Positions 1-9,044 of a DNA stretch of 38,184 bases are shown one piece after another. How positions within the stretch are numbered: the first letter of the stretch is position 1; every line of letters starts with the position of its first letter. Source of the stretch: Bradyrhizobium sp. CSA207 (GTDB taxonomy: Bacteria; Pseudomonadota; Alphaproteobacteria; Rhizobiales; Xanthobacteraceae); NCBI RefSeq assembly GCF_029051685.1, contig NZ_JAACFT010000054.1:1-38184 (forward strand), given 5' to 3'. The position numbers were made by a program, and so were the translations under genes. A model generated the notes under the pieces. It did not search any database. It worked only from the letters and a program-made list of their open reading frames with translations, and was not told where the DNA came from.

Positions 1-462
1 CCCTTGAGTGAATCGCTCGCCGCGATCGCTCTGACGCTCGCCGACGCCGAATGCCCGATCTGGCTTGACTCGGCACTGTCAACGGAGCCGGTCAGGCGCT
101 ACCTTCATTTCCACACCAACGCACCGCAGGTTGCCGACCCGAGAGCTGCGATCCTCGCCTTGATCGGCAATGCCAGTTCCCTGCCGGCGATCGGCGACTT
201 TCATCCGGGCGAGGCCGCCTACCCCGACCGATCTACGACACTCGTCGTCCAGGTGCCGGCGCTCACGGGCGGGTCCGCCGTCCGCCTCTCTGGGCCGGGG
301 ATCGAGACTACCGCAAGCGTCGCCCCCCGAGGCCTGCCGGACTGGTTCTGGCCGGCCTGGTGCAAGAATGCGGCACGCTACCCGCTTGGCGTCGACATCT
401 TTCTCACCGACGGCCGCGCCGTCATCGGCCTCCCGCGCTCCGCCAAGGCCGCACAGTCATGA
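1..462 (+). CDS. phnH: C-P lyase subunit PhnH, 5' end outside window
   Basis: PhnH is a core subunit of the carbon-phosphorus lyase complex (PhnGHIJ), which moves a phosphonate onto the ribose of a nucleotide triphosphate so that PhnJ can break the C-P bond. The reading frame is open from the first base, so the N-terminal part lies upstream. About 153 residues are visible of a family that is usually near 200. The C-terminal part with its DWFWPAWCKNAARYPLGVDIFL segment is typical of PhnH, including the tail around the phrase GVDIFLTDG. The stop overlaps the phnI start as ATGA, which implies translational coupling. Identification rests on this segment plus the unambiguous phnIJKL genes that follow. 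Confidence 0.9.
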   Translation, partial: PLSESLAAIALTLADAECPIWLDSALSTEPVRRYLHFHTNAPQVADPRAAILALIGNASSLPAIGDFHPGEAAYPDRSTTLVVQVPALTGGSAVRLSGPGIETTASVAPRGLPDWFWPAWCKNAARYPLGVDIFLTDGRAVIGLPRSAKAAQS

Positions 463-1643
463 TCACTTCCATTAAGGGCGGCGAAGCCGCTATTGCCGCC
501 TCGCACCGTTCCCTCGCCAAGCGCCGGCGCGGCGACCCGGCGATCGCCAATCTCGGCGTTGACCAGATCCGCGAGCAGTTGTCGCTCGCCGTCGACCGAG
601 TGATGAGCGAGGGTTCGCTTTACGACCCGGCACTGGCGGCGCTGGCGATCAAGCAGGCCGAGGGGGACCTCACCGAGGCGATCTACCTCTTGCGCGCCTT
701 CCGGACCACACTCACCCGCTTCTGCTACGCCGAACCGGTCGACACGGCGGCTATGCTAGTGCGCCGACGGATCGCGACGACCCACAAGGACGTACCGGGC
801 GGCCAGCTCCTTGGGCCGACCTACGACTATACCCAACGCATCCTCGATGTCGCGCTGATGGGAGAGGTGGGAAGTGACGACCTCTCCGATATCGATGGCA
901 TGGGCGAAGGGACAAACCAGGGTGGCACCGGAGATCCGAGGCCTGATACGACGGGGTACGTGTTTACGAAAGAATGTGGTGTGCTGGCGCAGGCCGACAT
1001 TGTCGAAAGCGCCCAGCCGGACGCGGAAGGGCACGTCGCAGATATCACCCGCGACCCGGTAGTATTTCCGTCGCGACGAGACGAGCGGCTGCAAGCTCTC
1101 GCGCGCGGCGACGAGGGCTTCCTGATGGGGCTGTGCTATTCGACCATGCGCGGCTATGGGCGCAACCATCCCTTCGTCGCCGAGCTGCGTTACGGCGACG
1201 CCACCGTCGTCCTAACCATCCCAGAACTCGACATGCCGGTTGGCATCGGCACGATCCGTCTTACCGAATGCCAAACCGTGCATCTAACTACCGGCGATGG
1301 GGCGCTCCCGCCGCACTACACGCGGGGCTACGGACTCGTCTTCGGCCACGGCGAACGGAAGGCGCTCTCCATGGCGATCCTCGACCGGTCCTTGCGGTCC
1401 GCCGAACTGGGCGAGAGGGTCGCTTACCCGGCCCAGAACGATGAATTTGTCCTCTCACATTCCGATAGCGTCGCGGCCTCTGGCTTGGTGCAGCACCTCA
1501 AGCTCCCGCACTACGTCGATTTCCAAGCTGAGATGCAGCTGCTGGGGCAGATGCGGGCGGAATATGCGCAACGGCGCGCGAAGCCCGGTTCCGAGACTAT
1601 ACCCGGATCGGCCCCGATCACGGAGGCGCATTGTGGAGGCTGA
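459..1643 (+). CDS. phnI: C-P lyase subunit PhnI
   Basis: PhnI is the nucleosidase-like subunit of C-P lyase that, with PhnG, H and L, displaces the base of ATP/GTP by a phosphonate to give ribose-1-phosphonate 5-triphosphate. The start at 459 (MITSIKGGEAAI) is chosen because it overlaps the phnH stop by ATGA; an in-frame ATG further upstream would run into phnH. The protein is 394 residues, slightly longer than the usual 350-370. The N-terminal pattern with IKGGEAAI, the central LLGPTYDYTQRILDVALMGE stretch and the GYGRNHPF segment are characteristic of the family. Its last 11 bases overlap phnJ. The frame is intact with no sign of decay. Confidence 0.95.
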   Translation: MITSIKGGEAAIAASHRSLAKRRRGDPAIANLGVDQIREQLSLAVDRVMSEGSLYDPALAALAIKQAEGDLTEAIYLLRAFRTTLTRFCYAEPVDTAAMLVRRRIATTHKDVPGGQLLGPTYDYTQRILDVALMGEVGSDDLSDIDGMGEGTNQGGTGDPRPDTTGYVFTKECGVLAQADIVESAQPDAEGHVADITRDPVVFPSRRDERLQALARGDEGFLMGLCYSTMRGYGRNHPFVAELRYGDATVVLTIPELDMPVGIGTIRLTECQTVHLTTGDGALPPHYTRGYGLVFGHGERKALSMAILDRSLRSAELGERVAYPAQNDEFVLSHSDSVAASGLVQHLKLPHYVDFQAEMQLLGQMRAEYAQRRAKPGSETIPGSAPITEAHCGG

Positions 1644-2502
1644 CCTCATATTTGATGATGACGCCATTGGATACAGCTTCGCTTATCTCGACGAGATGAC
1701 GAAGCGGATGATCCGGCGAGCAATCTTGAAGGCGGTCGCCGTGCCTGGCTACCAGGTGCCGTTCGGCAGCCGCGAGATGCCCCTCCCTCCCGGCTGGGGC
1801 ACTGGCGGTCTGCAGGTCACAGCGAGCATTCTCGGTCGGGATGACGTTCTTAAGGTGATCGACCAAGGCGCCGATGACACCACCAATGCCATCTCCATCC
1901 GCCAGTTCTTTGCCAAGGTCGCCGACGTCGTCACCACCGAGCGCACTGGGGAAGCGACGATCATCCAGACCCGCCATCGCATTCCGGAGCGGGCACTCAC
2001 GGAGGATCAGATCATCGTCTTCCAGGTGCCTAATCCAGAGCCTTTGCGACGCTTCATTCCAGAGGAAGCAGTTGCTCGGAAGATCCATGCGTTCGGTCGC
2101 TACGGTGTGATGTATGTGCGGCTCTACGAGGATATTTCCCGGCTCGGTTACGTCGCGATGTCGGCTGATTATCCGGTCATCGTCAACGGCCGCTATCTGG
2201 CCTCGCCGTCCCCAATTCCGAAATTCGACAATCCGAAGCTTCACCGCAGCCGGGCACTCGCCATCTTCGGCGCGGGGCGAGAGCGACGCATCCACGCCAT
2301 ACCACCCTTCACCGATGTTAACAGTCTCGATTTCGTCGACCATCCATTCACCGTCCAGCATTTTGAGACGTGCTGCTCAGTTTGCGGCGCCCAAGACAGC
2401 TATCTCGACGAAATCCTCCTCGACGATCGCGGCACCAGGGCCTTTGTGTGCTCGGATACCGCTTATTGCGCCGAGCAGCGCGACAAAAGGATCGATGCAT
2501 GA
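1633..2502 (+). CDS. phnJ: C-P lyase catalytic subunit PhnJ (radical SAM)
   Basis: PhnJ breaks the carbon-phosphorus bond of ribose-1-phosphonate 5-phosphate by radical SAM chemistry. A GTG at 1633 gives 289 residues, and residues after it align with the known family start (GYSFAYLDEMTKRMIRRAIL). The Fe-S cysteines C248, C251 and C273 (C-x2-C-x21-C) and the extra C279, equivalent to the catalytic cysteine Cys272 of the E. coli enzyme, are all present. Conserved segments GWGTGGLQ, QGADDTTNA and SPIPKFDNPK are intact. The gene overlaps phnI by 11 bases and phnK by ATGA. All catalytic residues that can be checked by eye are there, so the enzyme itself should be functional. Confidence 0.97.
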   Translation: MEADLIFDDDAIGYSFAYLDEMTKRMIRRAILKAVAVPGYQVPFGSREMPLPPGWGTGGLQVTASILGRDDVLKVIDQGADDTTNAISIRQFFAKVADVVTTERTGEATIIQTRHRIPERALTEDQIIVFQVPNPEPLRRFIPEEAVARKIHAFGRYGVMYVRLYEDISRLGYVAMSADYPVIVNGRYLASPSPIPKFDNPKLHRSRALAIFGAGRERRIHAIPPFTDVNSLDFVDHPFTVQHFETCCSVCGAQDSYLDEILLDDRGTRAFVCSDTAYCAEQRDKRIDA

Positions 2503-3278
2503 AACCGAGAGGGAGAGAAGTTCTGCGCGTCAAGCGTCTCTTCAAAACCTTTGGATCAGTGCCAGCCTGCAGGGCGGTCTCGTTCTCGCTACGTCAGGGA
2601 GAGGTTCTCGGCATTGTCGGCGAGAGCGGCTCGGGCAAGTCGACGCTGCTCCGCTGCCTTGCTGGCCGCATCCAACCAGATGACGGCACCGTCCTAATAG
2701 CCTCAGATGATTACGTCGTCGATCTCTGGGCGATGGACGAAGCCTCACGCGAGCAATTCGTACCGACAACGGTTTCACTCATCCACCAGAACCCGCGCGA
2801 CGGATTGCGCCTCGAAATTAGCGCCGGCGGCAATATCGCCGAACCTCTGATGGCTGCGGGCGGCCGCCACTACGGCTCCCTGCGTGCGACGGCGCTGGAA
2901 TGGCTTGAGAAGGTCGATATCGACGGGCGGCGCATCGACGACCTGCCGGAGGTGTTCTCAGGCGGCATGCAACAGCGGCTGCAGATCGCTCGCGGACTCG
3001 CTACCCACCCTCGCCTCGTGCTGATGGACGAGCCGACCGGCGGCCTCGATGTCTCGGTCCAAGCAAAGCTCCTTGACCTGTTGCGCAGCCTCGTCCTCGA
3101 GCTTGGCATTGCCGTTGTTGTTGTCACCCACGACATCGGCGTGGCGCGTCTGCTCGCGGACCGACTGATGGTGATGCAGCGCGGGCGAGTGATCGAGGAG
3201 GGGCTCACCGATCAGGTGCTCGACGATCCTCACCACCCCTATACGCAACTACTCGTCTCCTCCGTGTTGCACGTCTAA
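2499..3278 (+). CDS. phnK: C-P lyase ABC-type ATPase PhnK
   Basis: PhnK is an ABC-type ATPase that docks on the C-P lyase core complex; it is not part of a transporter. The start at 2499 overlaps the phnJ stop (ATGA) and gives 259 residues. The Walker A motif GESGSGKST, the signature FSGGMQQRLQ, Walker B LVLMDEPTGGLD and a switch histidine in VVTHDIG are present in the right order. The aspartate-rich DDYVVDLWAMDEASR segment after Walker A is typical of PhnK rather than of peptide importers, which it otherwise resembles. Fourteen bases separate it from phnL, with AGGAAAGG just before that start as a ribosome-binding site. Confidence 0.93.
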   Translation: MKPRGREVLRVKRLFKTFGSVPACRAVSFSLRQGEVLGIVGESGSGKSTLLRCLAGRIQPDDGTVLIASDDYVVDLWAMDEASREQFVPTTVSLIHQNPRDGLRLEISAGGNIAEPLMAAGGRHYGSLRATALEWLEKVDIDGRRIDDLPEVFSGGMQQRLQIARGLATHPRLVLMDEPTGGLDVSVQAKLLDLLRSLVLELGIAVVVVTHDIGVARLLADRLMVMQRGRVIEEGLTDQVLDDPHHPYTQLLVSSVLHV

Positions 3279-3292
3279 GGAAAGGGAGCGTC

Positions 3293-4027
3293 ATGACCAT
3301 CCTCGTCAGCGTCAGCGGTCTGTCCAAGACGTTTACACTTCATACTCAGGGCGGCACAGAAATCGACGTTTTCGACAGCATCTCGCTCGATGTCCGGGCG
3401 GGTGAGTGCGTTTGCCTGCACGGCCCCTCCGGGGCCGGCAAATCGACGTTGCTGCGCTCGCTCTACGCCAACTACAAGCCAGATGCCGGCCGCATCGCCG
3501 TCCAACACGACGGCGAATCGATCGACCTGGTCAGCGCTGAGCCATGGGAAGTGGTAGACATGCGCCGCCGCACCATCGGCTATGTCAGCCAGTTCCTGCG
3601 CGTCATACCAAGGGTTTCAACGCTGGATATCGTCGCTGAGCCGGCGATCGTGAACGGCGTTCCTTCAGAGGCGGCGTACGCTACGGGCCGTACACTGCTT
3701 TCCCGGCTGCGCATCCCCGAGCGGTTGTGGTCTCTGGCGCCTGCCACTTTCTCCGGCGGTGAGCAGCAGCGCGTCAATATCGCCCGCGGCTTCATGGTCC
3801 GCTACCCGGTCCTGCTCCTCGACGAGCCGACCGCTTCGCTCGATGCCGCCAACCGCCAGACCGTGGTCGAATTGATCAACGAGGCCAAGTCACGCGGAGC
3901 TGCCATCGTCGGCATCTTCCATGATGAGGAAGTACGCGAGGCTGTGGCCGACCGCCTATTCGAAGTGGGCCAGTCGCTCGTTCGCAAGCCTCGGCGCAGT
4001 ACCGCAGCAAGGGAGGCCGCCGCATAA
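3293..4027 (+). CDS. phnL: C-P lyase ABC-type ATPase PhnL
   Basis: PhnL is the second ABC-type ATPase of the C-P lyase system and is needed, with PhnGHI, for making the ribose-phosphonate intermediate. It is 244 residues with Walker A GPSGAGKST, signature FSGGEQQRVNIAR, Walker B LLLDEPTASLD and the histidine of GIFHDEEVR. The start at 3293 is preceded by AGGAAAGGGAG. Its stop shares one base with the start of the next, decayed, phosphonate gene, as expected for a compact operon. The frame is intact. Confidence 0.94.
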   Translation: MTILVSVSGLSKTFTLHTQGGTEIDVFDSISLDVRAGECVCLHGPSGAGKSTLLRSLYANYKPDAGRIAVQHDGESIDLVSAEPWEVVDMRRRTIGYVSQFLRVIPRVSTLDIVAEPAIVNGVPSEAAYATGRTLLSRLRIPERLWSLAPATFSGGEQQRVNIARGFMVRYPVLLLDEPTASLDAANRQTVVELINEAKSRGAAIVGIFHDEEVREAVADRLFEVGQSLVRKPRRSTAAREAAA

Positions 4028-4757
4028 TGCCCGAACCATCCTCGCCCCGCTACGCAATCTACTACACGCCAGCTCCGGAACACCCGCTAAGTGTGGCGGG
4101 GAGAGATTGGCGTGGGCGCGACGCGTATGCTGGAGGCTTGTCCAGAGCTCACGTTGAACTCACTGGAGGTTCTGCGCACCTGGCGCGCCGCACTCTGACG
4201 ACCGCGCCGCGACGCGACGGCTTCCATGCGACCCTCAAGGCGAGCCATTTCAGCTGAAGGAAGAGTGTTCGGTTGAGGAACTGGAGGGGCACTCCGTAAG
4301 TTCGTGGCGGCATGGCCGCCATGCCCATCAGCCCTCTGAAGATTGAGTTGGTCGGCGGCTTCTTCGCCCTGGCTCCCGTGAGTTCGATCCCCACCCTGCG
4401 TGGCTTTGCCTCACACATCGTCGACGAGTTCGATCGCTTTCGGGCCCCTCAGCCAGGCCGACTTTCAACGGCGTTTGCGCGGGCCGCTCGATGATACTGA
4501 GACCACACATCTTGTGCGATGGGTTATCCTTATGTCTTCGATCGCTCTCGCTTCCACATGCCCCTGACCGATCGCGTTCCGGCCGAAAGCCGGGCCGACG
4601 TGCGGAAGAAGTTGGATGCGGTCTTCACGCCATTGCTCTTCGAAGACTACACCATTGATACTCTTTCCTTTTTGTTCAGGAACATTCCAGCGCAGGTTTT
4701 ATCGTGCGGTCGCAGTTTGCCTTGGGTAGCCGTACCCTCCTCAAAGAGGCGGTATGA
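4027..4757 (+). pseudogene. phosphonate-operon DUF1045 protein, multiply frameshifted
   Basis: Stitching three frames together recovers a full-length member of the DUF1045 family (putative phosphonate metabolism protein, 2H-phosphoesterase-like), which normally sits between phnL and phnN. The pieces are the start RYAIYYTPAPEHPL and GFHATLKA at 4027-4240; PFQLKEECSVEELEG in another frame; PISPLKIELVGGFFAL at about 4324; WGYPYVFDRSRFHMPLTDRV at about 4520; and the tail SSAGFIVRSQFALGSRTLLK ending with TGA at 4755-4757. At least four frame changes are needed, so no single product can be made. The ends still meet phnL and phnN with normal operon spacing, so the gene decayed in place by small indels, not by insertion. 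Confidence 0.85.
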
Positions 4758-4761
4758 GCTC

Positions 4762-5445
4762 ATGAGCCCTGCCCGCGGCCATCTGGTTCTCGTTGTTGGT
4801 CCCAGTGGAGCGGGCAAGGACGCCCTGATCGACTTTGCCCGTGCCCAATTGCAGTCCGATCTTAATTTTCATTTCGTCCGCCGGATCATTACCAGGCCTC
4901 CTTCCGTCGGGGAGGATCACGAATCTGTCGACCTCGAAGAATTTCAACGTCGAGCCAGCGCTGGCATCTTCGCCCTGCATTGGCAAGCGCAGGGGCTTTT
5001 CTACGGGATTCCTGCGGCAATCGAAGACCAACTCGACCATGGTAAGGCCGTGGTCGCCAACGGCTCTCGAGCGATAGCGCCTCTGGCCCGTCAGCGCTAT
5101 ACGCAACTACGTGTGGTCAATGTCACTGCACCGGTTGAGGTCTTGTCCAAGCGCTTGGCGGGACGCGGACGAGAAAGCGATTCATCATTGAAGCAGCGGC
5201 TTGCGCGAAGCAACCTGAATCCGGTCGACGGAACAGACGTGCTGCACATAGACAACGCCGGCACCCTGAACATCGCCGGTGAGCGGTTCATCGATGTGCT
5301 GCGGACCTGCCATCAACCAAGCACCGTCGCGAGCCCCCTAAGTGACGGAGTGACGGCCAGCAAGATCGATACAATGAGGGAGAGCAAAACAGAAAAAACC
5401 TGGTCACCGACAACTCGCCATAGGGCTTCGACCGCGCCCGTGTAA
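4762..5445 (+). CDS. phnN: ribose 1,5-bisphosphokinase PhnN, C-terminally extended
   Basis: PhnN phosphorylates ribose 1,5-bisphosphate to PRPP, the last step of phosphonate breakdown. The ATG at 4762, four bases after the decayed upstream gene, gives MSPARGHLVLVVGPSGAGKD with the P-loop near residue 13. Further family segments are RRIITRP, the aromatic FALHWQAQGLFYGIP and AGRGRESD. An open frame upstream belongs to the dead neighbour. The family usually ends near residue 185-195, about where GERFIDVLR falls. Here about 40 low-complexity residues follow to a stop at 5445, which suggests the original stop was lost. The kinase core looks intact; whether the extended protein is stable cannot be told. 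Confidence 0.85.
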   Translation: MSPARGHLVLVVGPSGAGKDALIDFARAQLQSDLNFHFVRRIITRPPSVGEDHESVDLEEFQRRASAGIFALHWQAQGLFYGIPAAIEDQLDHGKAVVANGSRAIAPLARQRYTQLRVVNVTAPVEVLSKRLAGRGRESDSSLKQRLARSNLNPVDGTDVLHIDNAGTLNIAGERFIDVLRTCHQPSTVASPLSDGVTASKIDTMRESKTEKTWSPTTRHRASTAPV

Positions 5446-5462
5446 TTTCGAGATCTACGCTG

Positions 5463-5655
5463 GGCGATCGTCGCGTTCCAGCACGAAGCCTCCGTCAAGC
5501 GGCAGAAGCGCTCAACATCAAGCAGTCGACTCTTAGTCGCCGCTTGCGCAATCTCGAATGCAAGTTGGGCAGCACTCTGTTCGAGCGCACAAATGGCGGT
5601 ACGCGACCGACCATCCACCATTCGAATGGCTTTCGTTCTCCTTCGTCAGCAGCGA
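5463..5655 (+). pseudogene. LysR-type regulator remnant (HTH part only)
   Basis: In one frame (codon at 5487) the sequence reads SLRQAAEALNIKQSTLSRRL followed by RNLECKLGSTLFERTNGGTR, which is the winged-helix DNA-binding domain of a LysR-family regulator. No start codon with a ribosome-binding site is seen, and the effector-binding domain is absent: the similarity ends about 35 codons later, next to the end of the minus-strand cluster. It is therefore a fragment. It may once have regulated one of the flanking operons, but nothing in the sequence shows that. Confidence 0.7.
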
Positions 5656-5666
5656 GGTCTTAAACT

Positions 5667-6416
5667 CTATCTCAGCGGGATCGATCGAAAGAATACCATA
5701 TCATCAATGGAATTGACCCCCCGTGCTTCGCGGGCATCTGTCACGACCAGACGGCGGACAGTCCAGCCATGCCCGGCAAGGAACGGCAAGAACGGCAGAA
5801 AGTTTATCTCTCCGGTCGTCTCCCCAAGCGATGCCCGTGACAGATACGCATCCCAGGCTGGTTTCAATCCGGTCACCGACAAGACAAATGTCCCGATGTC
5901 GTTCCAGCCGTTCGGCGCGCAGGCATCGCCTTCTCGAGACTGTCGAACGGCGATCAGCGTGTCCTCTGCACCGAAAACATATTCGGCGTACGGTTGGGAC
6001 AGCGAAGCAACGGGCAAGACGACTGTTTTGGGTGATGCCGCATGCAGCGATAGCGCACCGGAGAGCGTTTGCGGCGAAACGAAAACCTGATCTCCCCAGA
6101 TGACAAGAAGACATTCCGCGCCGGACCAATTGTCATAGCACCCGAAGATAGCGTCACCCATTCCAATTGGCCTCGGTTGTACGCTGGTCGAAATGCGGTC
6201 CATTCTCGGGTCGTTCTTCAGGGCCGCGTGAAAGACAGCCTCACCGTCGGGGGAAAGCACGACATGGACGCGATCAACGATCTCCAAGACCTTATCCCGG
6301 AGCACTGACCAAATCGTCTCATCGTCATTCAACGACGCAAGAATCTTGGGACGATCGAGCCCAAGGCGAGTACCTCGTCCGGCCGCCGGAATGACCGCAC
6401 ACGATCTTAACTTCAC
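5667..6416 (-). CDS. NTP-transferase-fold protein (sugar-phosphate nucleotidyltransferase-like)
   Basis: The protein (249 residues from a GTG at 6416) begins with SCAVIPAAGRGTRLGLDRPK, the G-x-G-T-R-L...PK signature of nucleotidyltransferases that activate sugar phosphates or other phosphorylated alcohols. A later VIWGDQVFVS matches the metal-binding G-D motif of that fold. The GTG overlaps the stop of the preceding HAD gene as GTGA, which fixes the start. It is the last gene of a five-gene minus-strand cluster, and its stop abuts the LysR remnant. The substrate cannot be told from sequence. In context it probably makes the nucleotide-activated building block used by the cluster's glycosyltransferases; that is inference. 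Confidence 0.75.
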   Translation of the reverse strand: MKLRSCAVIPAAGRGTRLGLDRPKILASLNDDETIWSVLRDKVLEIVDRVHVVLSPDGEAVFHAALKNDPRMDRISTSVQPRPIGMGDAIFGCYDNWSGAECLLVIWGDQVFVSPQTLSGALSLHAASPKTVVLPVASLSQPYAEYVFGAEDTLIAVRQSREGDACAPNGWNDIGTFVLSVTGLKPAWDAYLSRASLGETTGEINFLPFLPFLAGHGWTVRRLVVTDAREARGVNSIDDMVFFRSIPLR

Positions 6417-7075
6417 AGAGCCACCGAGTTCTTGTTGGCGATCGTCGCATGCAACTTCGTCAAATCCGAGAAAAAGCAATCGACGATAGATTCAACTCCT
6501 CGATTGTTCACGCCGGCGACCGAAAGATTTGCGGCACGCGCGGCGATCACGCCCGATTCCGCGTCTTCGATCACGATCGATTCCGACTTCGTCAACCCGT
6601 TCCGTTGCAGACACAGGAGGAAGGGATCCGGGAAAGGCTTTCCCATTTTCACATCATCGGCGGAGACAACATCTTCAAAAACATCGAGGAGGTTCAGCGC
6701 GGCCAGGGCCGTCCGAACAGTAGGACCTGATCCTGATGTGACAAGAAACAATCTGTAACCCTCGTTCGCGCCTTCTCGCAAAAGCTCGCGCGCGCCGGGC
6801 AGAAGAGATAGTCGACCGCGATGGACGAGATTCCGATAACGCGTTTGCTTTTTAGCGCTAAGCCGCCGCACCTCGGCTTCATCGGCAATTCCGAGTCGCC
6901 GAAAAGCATCCGATGTCATAAGCCCCTTCAATGGCTCATACGAGAAGCCGGAAATAAGAGTAGGCCTCTCCTCCCGCACTACATCATAAAATGCTTCGGC
7001 ATGAAGCGGCGCCGAATCAATAAGGGTACCGTCGAAGTCGAACAGGAAATTGCGAAAATGCGCTGGGTCGAGCAT
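6413..7075 (-). CDS. HAD-superfamily phosphatase (beta-phosphoglucomutase-like)
   Basis: A haloacid-dehalogenase-type hydrolase of 220 residues. All four motifs are visible: I FLFDFDGTLIDS (nucleophile and acid aspartates), II LVTSGSG, III lysine in MGKPFPDPF, IV VIEDAESG. The helical cap between motifs I and II has the size of the phosphoglucomutase/phosphoglycolate phosphatase subgroup. The ATG at 7075 is preferred over an in-frame ATG at 7126 because it lies two bases after the upstream gene's stop and gives the normal HAD start. It overlaps the next gene by four bases. In this cluster it may dephosphorylate or isomerise a sugar-phosphate precursor; the substrate is unknown. Confidence 0.82.
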   Translation of the reverse strand: MLDPAHFRNFLFDFDGTLIDSAPLHAEAFYDVVREERPTLISGFSYEPLKGLMTSDAFRRLGIADEAEVRRLSAKKQTRYRNLVHRGRLSLLPGARELLREGANEGYRLFLVTSGSGPTVRTALAALNLLDVFEDVVSADDVKMGKPFPDPFLLCLQRNGLTKSESIVIEDAESGVIAARAANLSVAGVNNRGVESIVDCFFSDLTKLHATIANKNSVAL

Positions 7076-7077
7076 TC

Positions 7078-9033
7078 TCAACTCATCAATCCAACGAGAT
7101 TTAACAATCCACGCTTCAATCGCCACCGCGATTCCGTGAAGCCTCTAAATGTGCGATAGAAGACAGGGAGTTCGGCGATCTCGACGTAATTTGCGATGAG
7201 CTGTTTGGACAGTGATGCCGGAGTCACCCTGACGGAGTCCTTAAGTTGAGCAAGACATTTCACATGTTTGCGTCGGTAGACCCGGAATCCCGTCAGCGGA
7301 TCGGAAAAAATTACGCCAAATCGCATGACAAACAATAGCGTCAATAAGAAAGCGCCCGTACGGCTAAACCAGAACAGCAACTTTCGTTCACCGTAAGCCG
7401 CTCTCAAGGACAAATTGAACTGACGTCGACTCTGCGTCCTGGAGCCGTACACGGCGCCGAAGACGCTGTCCCGAAGGGCCGCGACACTCGTTTTAACATC
7501 GCGAAAGCGATATTCGCCATCACCTGTGAGGGTCACAAGGTAATCGGTATCGCCTTGGCCGATCCAGCTCATAACCTCGCTGACTTCGGGAAACGACCCG
7601 GGGTGGTGCGTGGTTTCAATCGAGATGCCAGGCGGCAACGTGTTTTTTTTGAACGGTATGACATTGAAACAAAGGCACACCTTGGAAAAGTCCGACCAGT
7701 CTATCTCAAGAAACTCCTCGACGAGCCCCTGTGCTGCGGACGATCGATTGAACAAGTCCATAAAGATTCGAAGTGAGGGCTTGTGTTTCACCGCACCATT
7801 ATTTTCCCAGATCCCCAGCAGTTTTCGAACCAGCGCATAGCCATTGTGGACCTTGGGCGGATCACCGCGACCGAACTCGCCCGTTACCAGTGATGCGCCG
7901 CGATATGTCTCTGCTTTCACAAGCTTATCATCCGTAAAACGGAGCGCGTTAGCGAGAGTGCCCGGATTGTTGATGAAAACGTGGGTGATTACCTGATGCT
8001 GGTTTTCGCTATCTTTGGCGTGGTAGAGCGCCTGGTCGACGAGAATCTCCACCGTCCATTTCTGGATATCGTTGTCGGGCTCCAGATTCGTGACAAGCGC
8101 CTTCATCTCTGCCGGCGCTCGTCGCAGCGCATCACCAGCGATTCGATAACTCGGGAGCAAGGAGGAATGTTGGGTTCCAGGTCCGTAAACGATAATGTCA
8201 GCTTGCTCGATAGCGGACCTGGCTTCTGACGAAAGCTCAATGGGTGCTTCTCGTTGCTTGAGCCATGATAGTTTTTCAGCCAGGGAGGAGTTTGCTACTG
8301 CGTTCCATTCATCAGGCAAGATCGCTGACGCCAAAAAGACGGTATCGGCGATCGGAACCTCTGATTGTACACCGACAACGTCCGCTTCGCGCGGCAGTAG
8401 CTGGCCGTCTGCCTTCAGCCCAGCCAGAATCCTGTTTTCGCCATTGCTCACATTCACGAGCACCGCTTGGGAGTCGACCAGCCGGCCTGTCTCCCGCACA
8501 GCTGCATTGAAGTTCCGGCCATTCTCCAGATATGCGCCGGCGAAAATCAGATTTCCCACTGAACAGTCGCGAAAATCGAATGGCTCGGGGGAATTCTGAG
8601 CGTAGCCCAGAAAGATCCCTAAATAGCGACGGACCCCTGCCACCGTCGGCGGATAGAGCTTTTTGACGAGCTCGGCAAACCGCGGATCCAGCTCTTCATA
8701 GTTCTCCGTCTCAACAAAGGTGCGTAACGCAGATTCTTCGGCCGGGCCGAACTCTATCGGCAGCCGCAATTCGATGAGATTTCTAAGGGCGTACTGCTGA
8801 TCAGAATACAGATCCAGTAAATAGGAAAGATTCTTACGAAAATCGGATGGTCCCAACATTCCAGGAATAAACTTGCGCAGTGCCCCAGTTGAGAGCCCAT
8901 CGTCGTAGGCATTCACCAGCAAGGTCAAATCGACGTTTGACCGCCTGAGAAACTCCCGAATAATGGTTGCACTGCCACGCCCTCCGCAAAATAGCGCAAC
9001 CTTGACCTGTTTATCGTGCGTCACCGTCATCAT
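7078..9033 (-). CDS. YvcK/CofD-like domain fused to a GT2-type glycosyltransferase domain
   Basis: A 651-residue two-domain protein. Residues about 10-400 carry the marks of the YvcK/CofD (UPF0052) fold: VALFCGGRGSATI, LLVNAYDDGLSTGALR, GPSDFRKNLSYLL, CSVGNLIFAGAY and IIVYGPGTQHSSLLPSY, equivalent to the GGGTG, ADDGG, GD-R, VGN and GPGS motifs. Known members bind UDP-sugars (YvcK) or transfer a phospho-lactyl group (CofD). Residues about 465-651 resemble the latter half of a dolichyl-phosphate-mannose-synthase-type GT2 enzyme: TLTGDGEYRFRDV in the place of the acidic motif, a hydrophobic stretch TGAFLLTLLFVMRFGVIF, and GFRVYRRK. It lies 11 bases after the upstream GT2 gene and 2 before the HAD gene. 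The fusion and its reaction are not known to me. Confidence 0.72.
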   Translation of the reverse strand: MMTVTHDKQVKVALFCGGRGSATIIREFLRRSNVDLTLLVNAYDDGLSTGALRKFIPGMLGPSDFRKNLSYLLDLYSDQQYALRNLIELRLPIEFGPAEESALRTFVETENYEELDPRFAELVKKLYPPTVAGVRRYLGIFLGYAQNSPEPFDFRDCSVGNLIFAGAYLENGRNFNAAVRETGRLVDSQAVLVNVSNGENRILAGLKADGQLLPREADVVGVQSEVPIADTVFLASAILPDEWNAVANSSLAEKLSWLKQREAPIELSSEARSAIEQADIIVYGPGTQHSSLLPSYRIAGDALRRAPAEMKALVTNLEPDNDIQKWTVEILVDQALYHAKDSENQHQVITHVFINNPGTLANALRFTDDKLVKAETYRGASLVTGEFGRGDPPKVHNGYALVRKLLGIWENNGAVKHKPSLRIFMDLFNRSSAAQGLVEEFLEIDWSDFSKVCLCFNVIPFKKNTLPPGISIETTHHPGSFPEVSEVMSWIGQGDTDYLVTLTGDGEYRFRDVKTSVAALRDSVFGAVYGSRTQSRRQFNLSLRAAYGERKLLFWFSRTGAFLLTLLFVMRFGVIFSDPLTGFRVYRRKHVKCLAQLKDSVRVTPASLSKQLIANYVEIAELPVFYRTFRGFTESRWRLKRGLLNLVGLMS

Positions 9034-9044
9034 GGAGATCCAAG

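Noticed and set aside
1618..2361. Minus-strand frame of 247 codons
   Set aside because: Antisense to phnJ, whose identity is certain.
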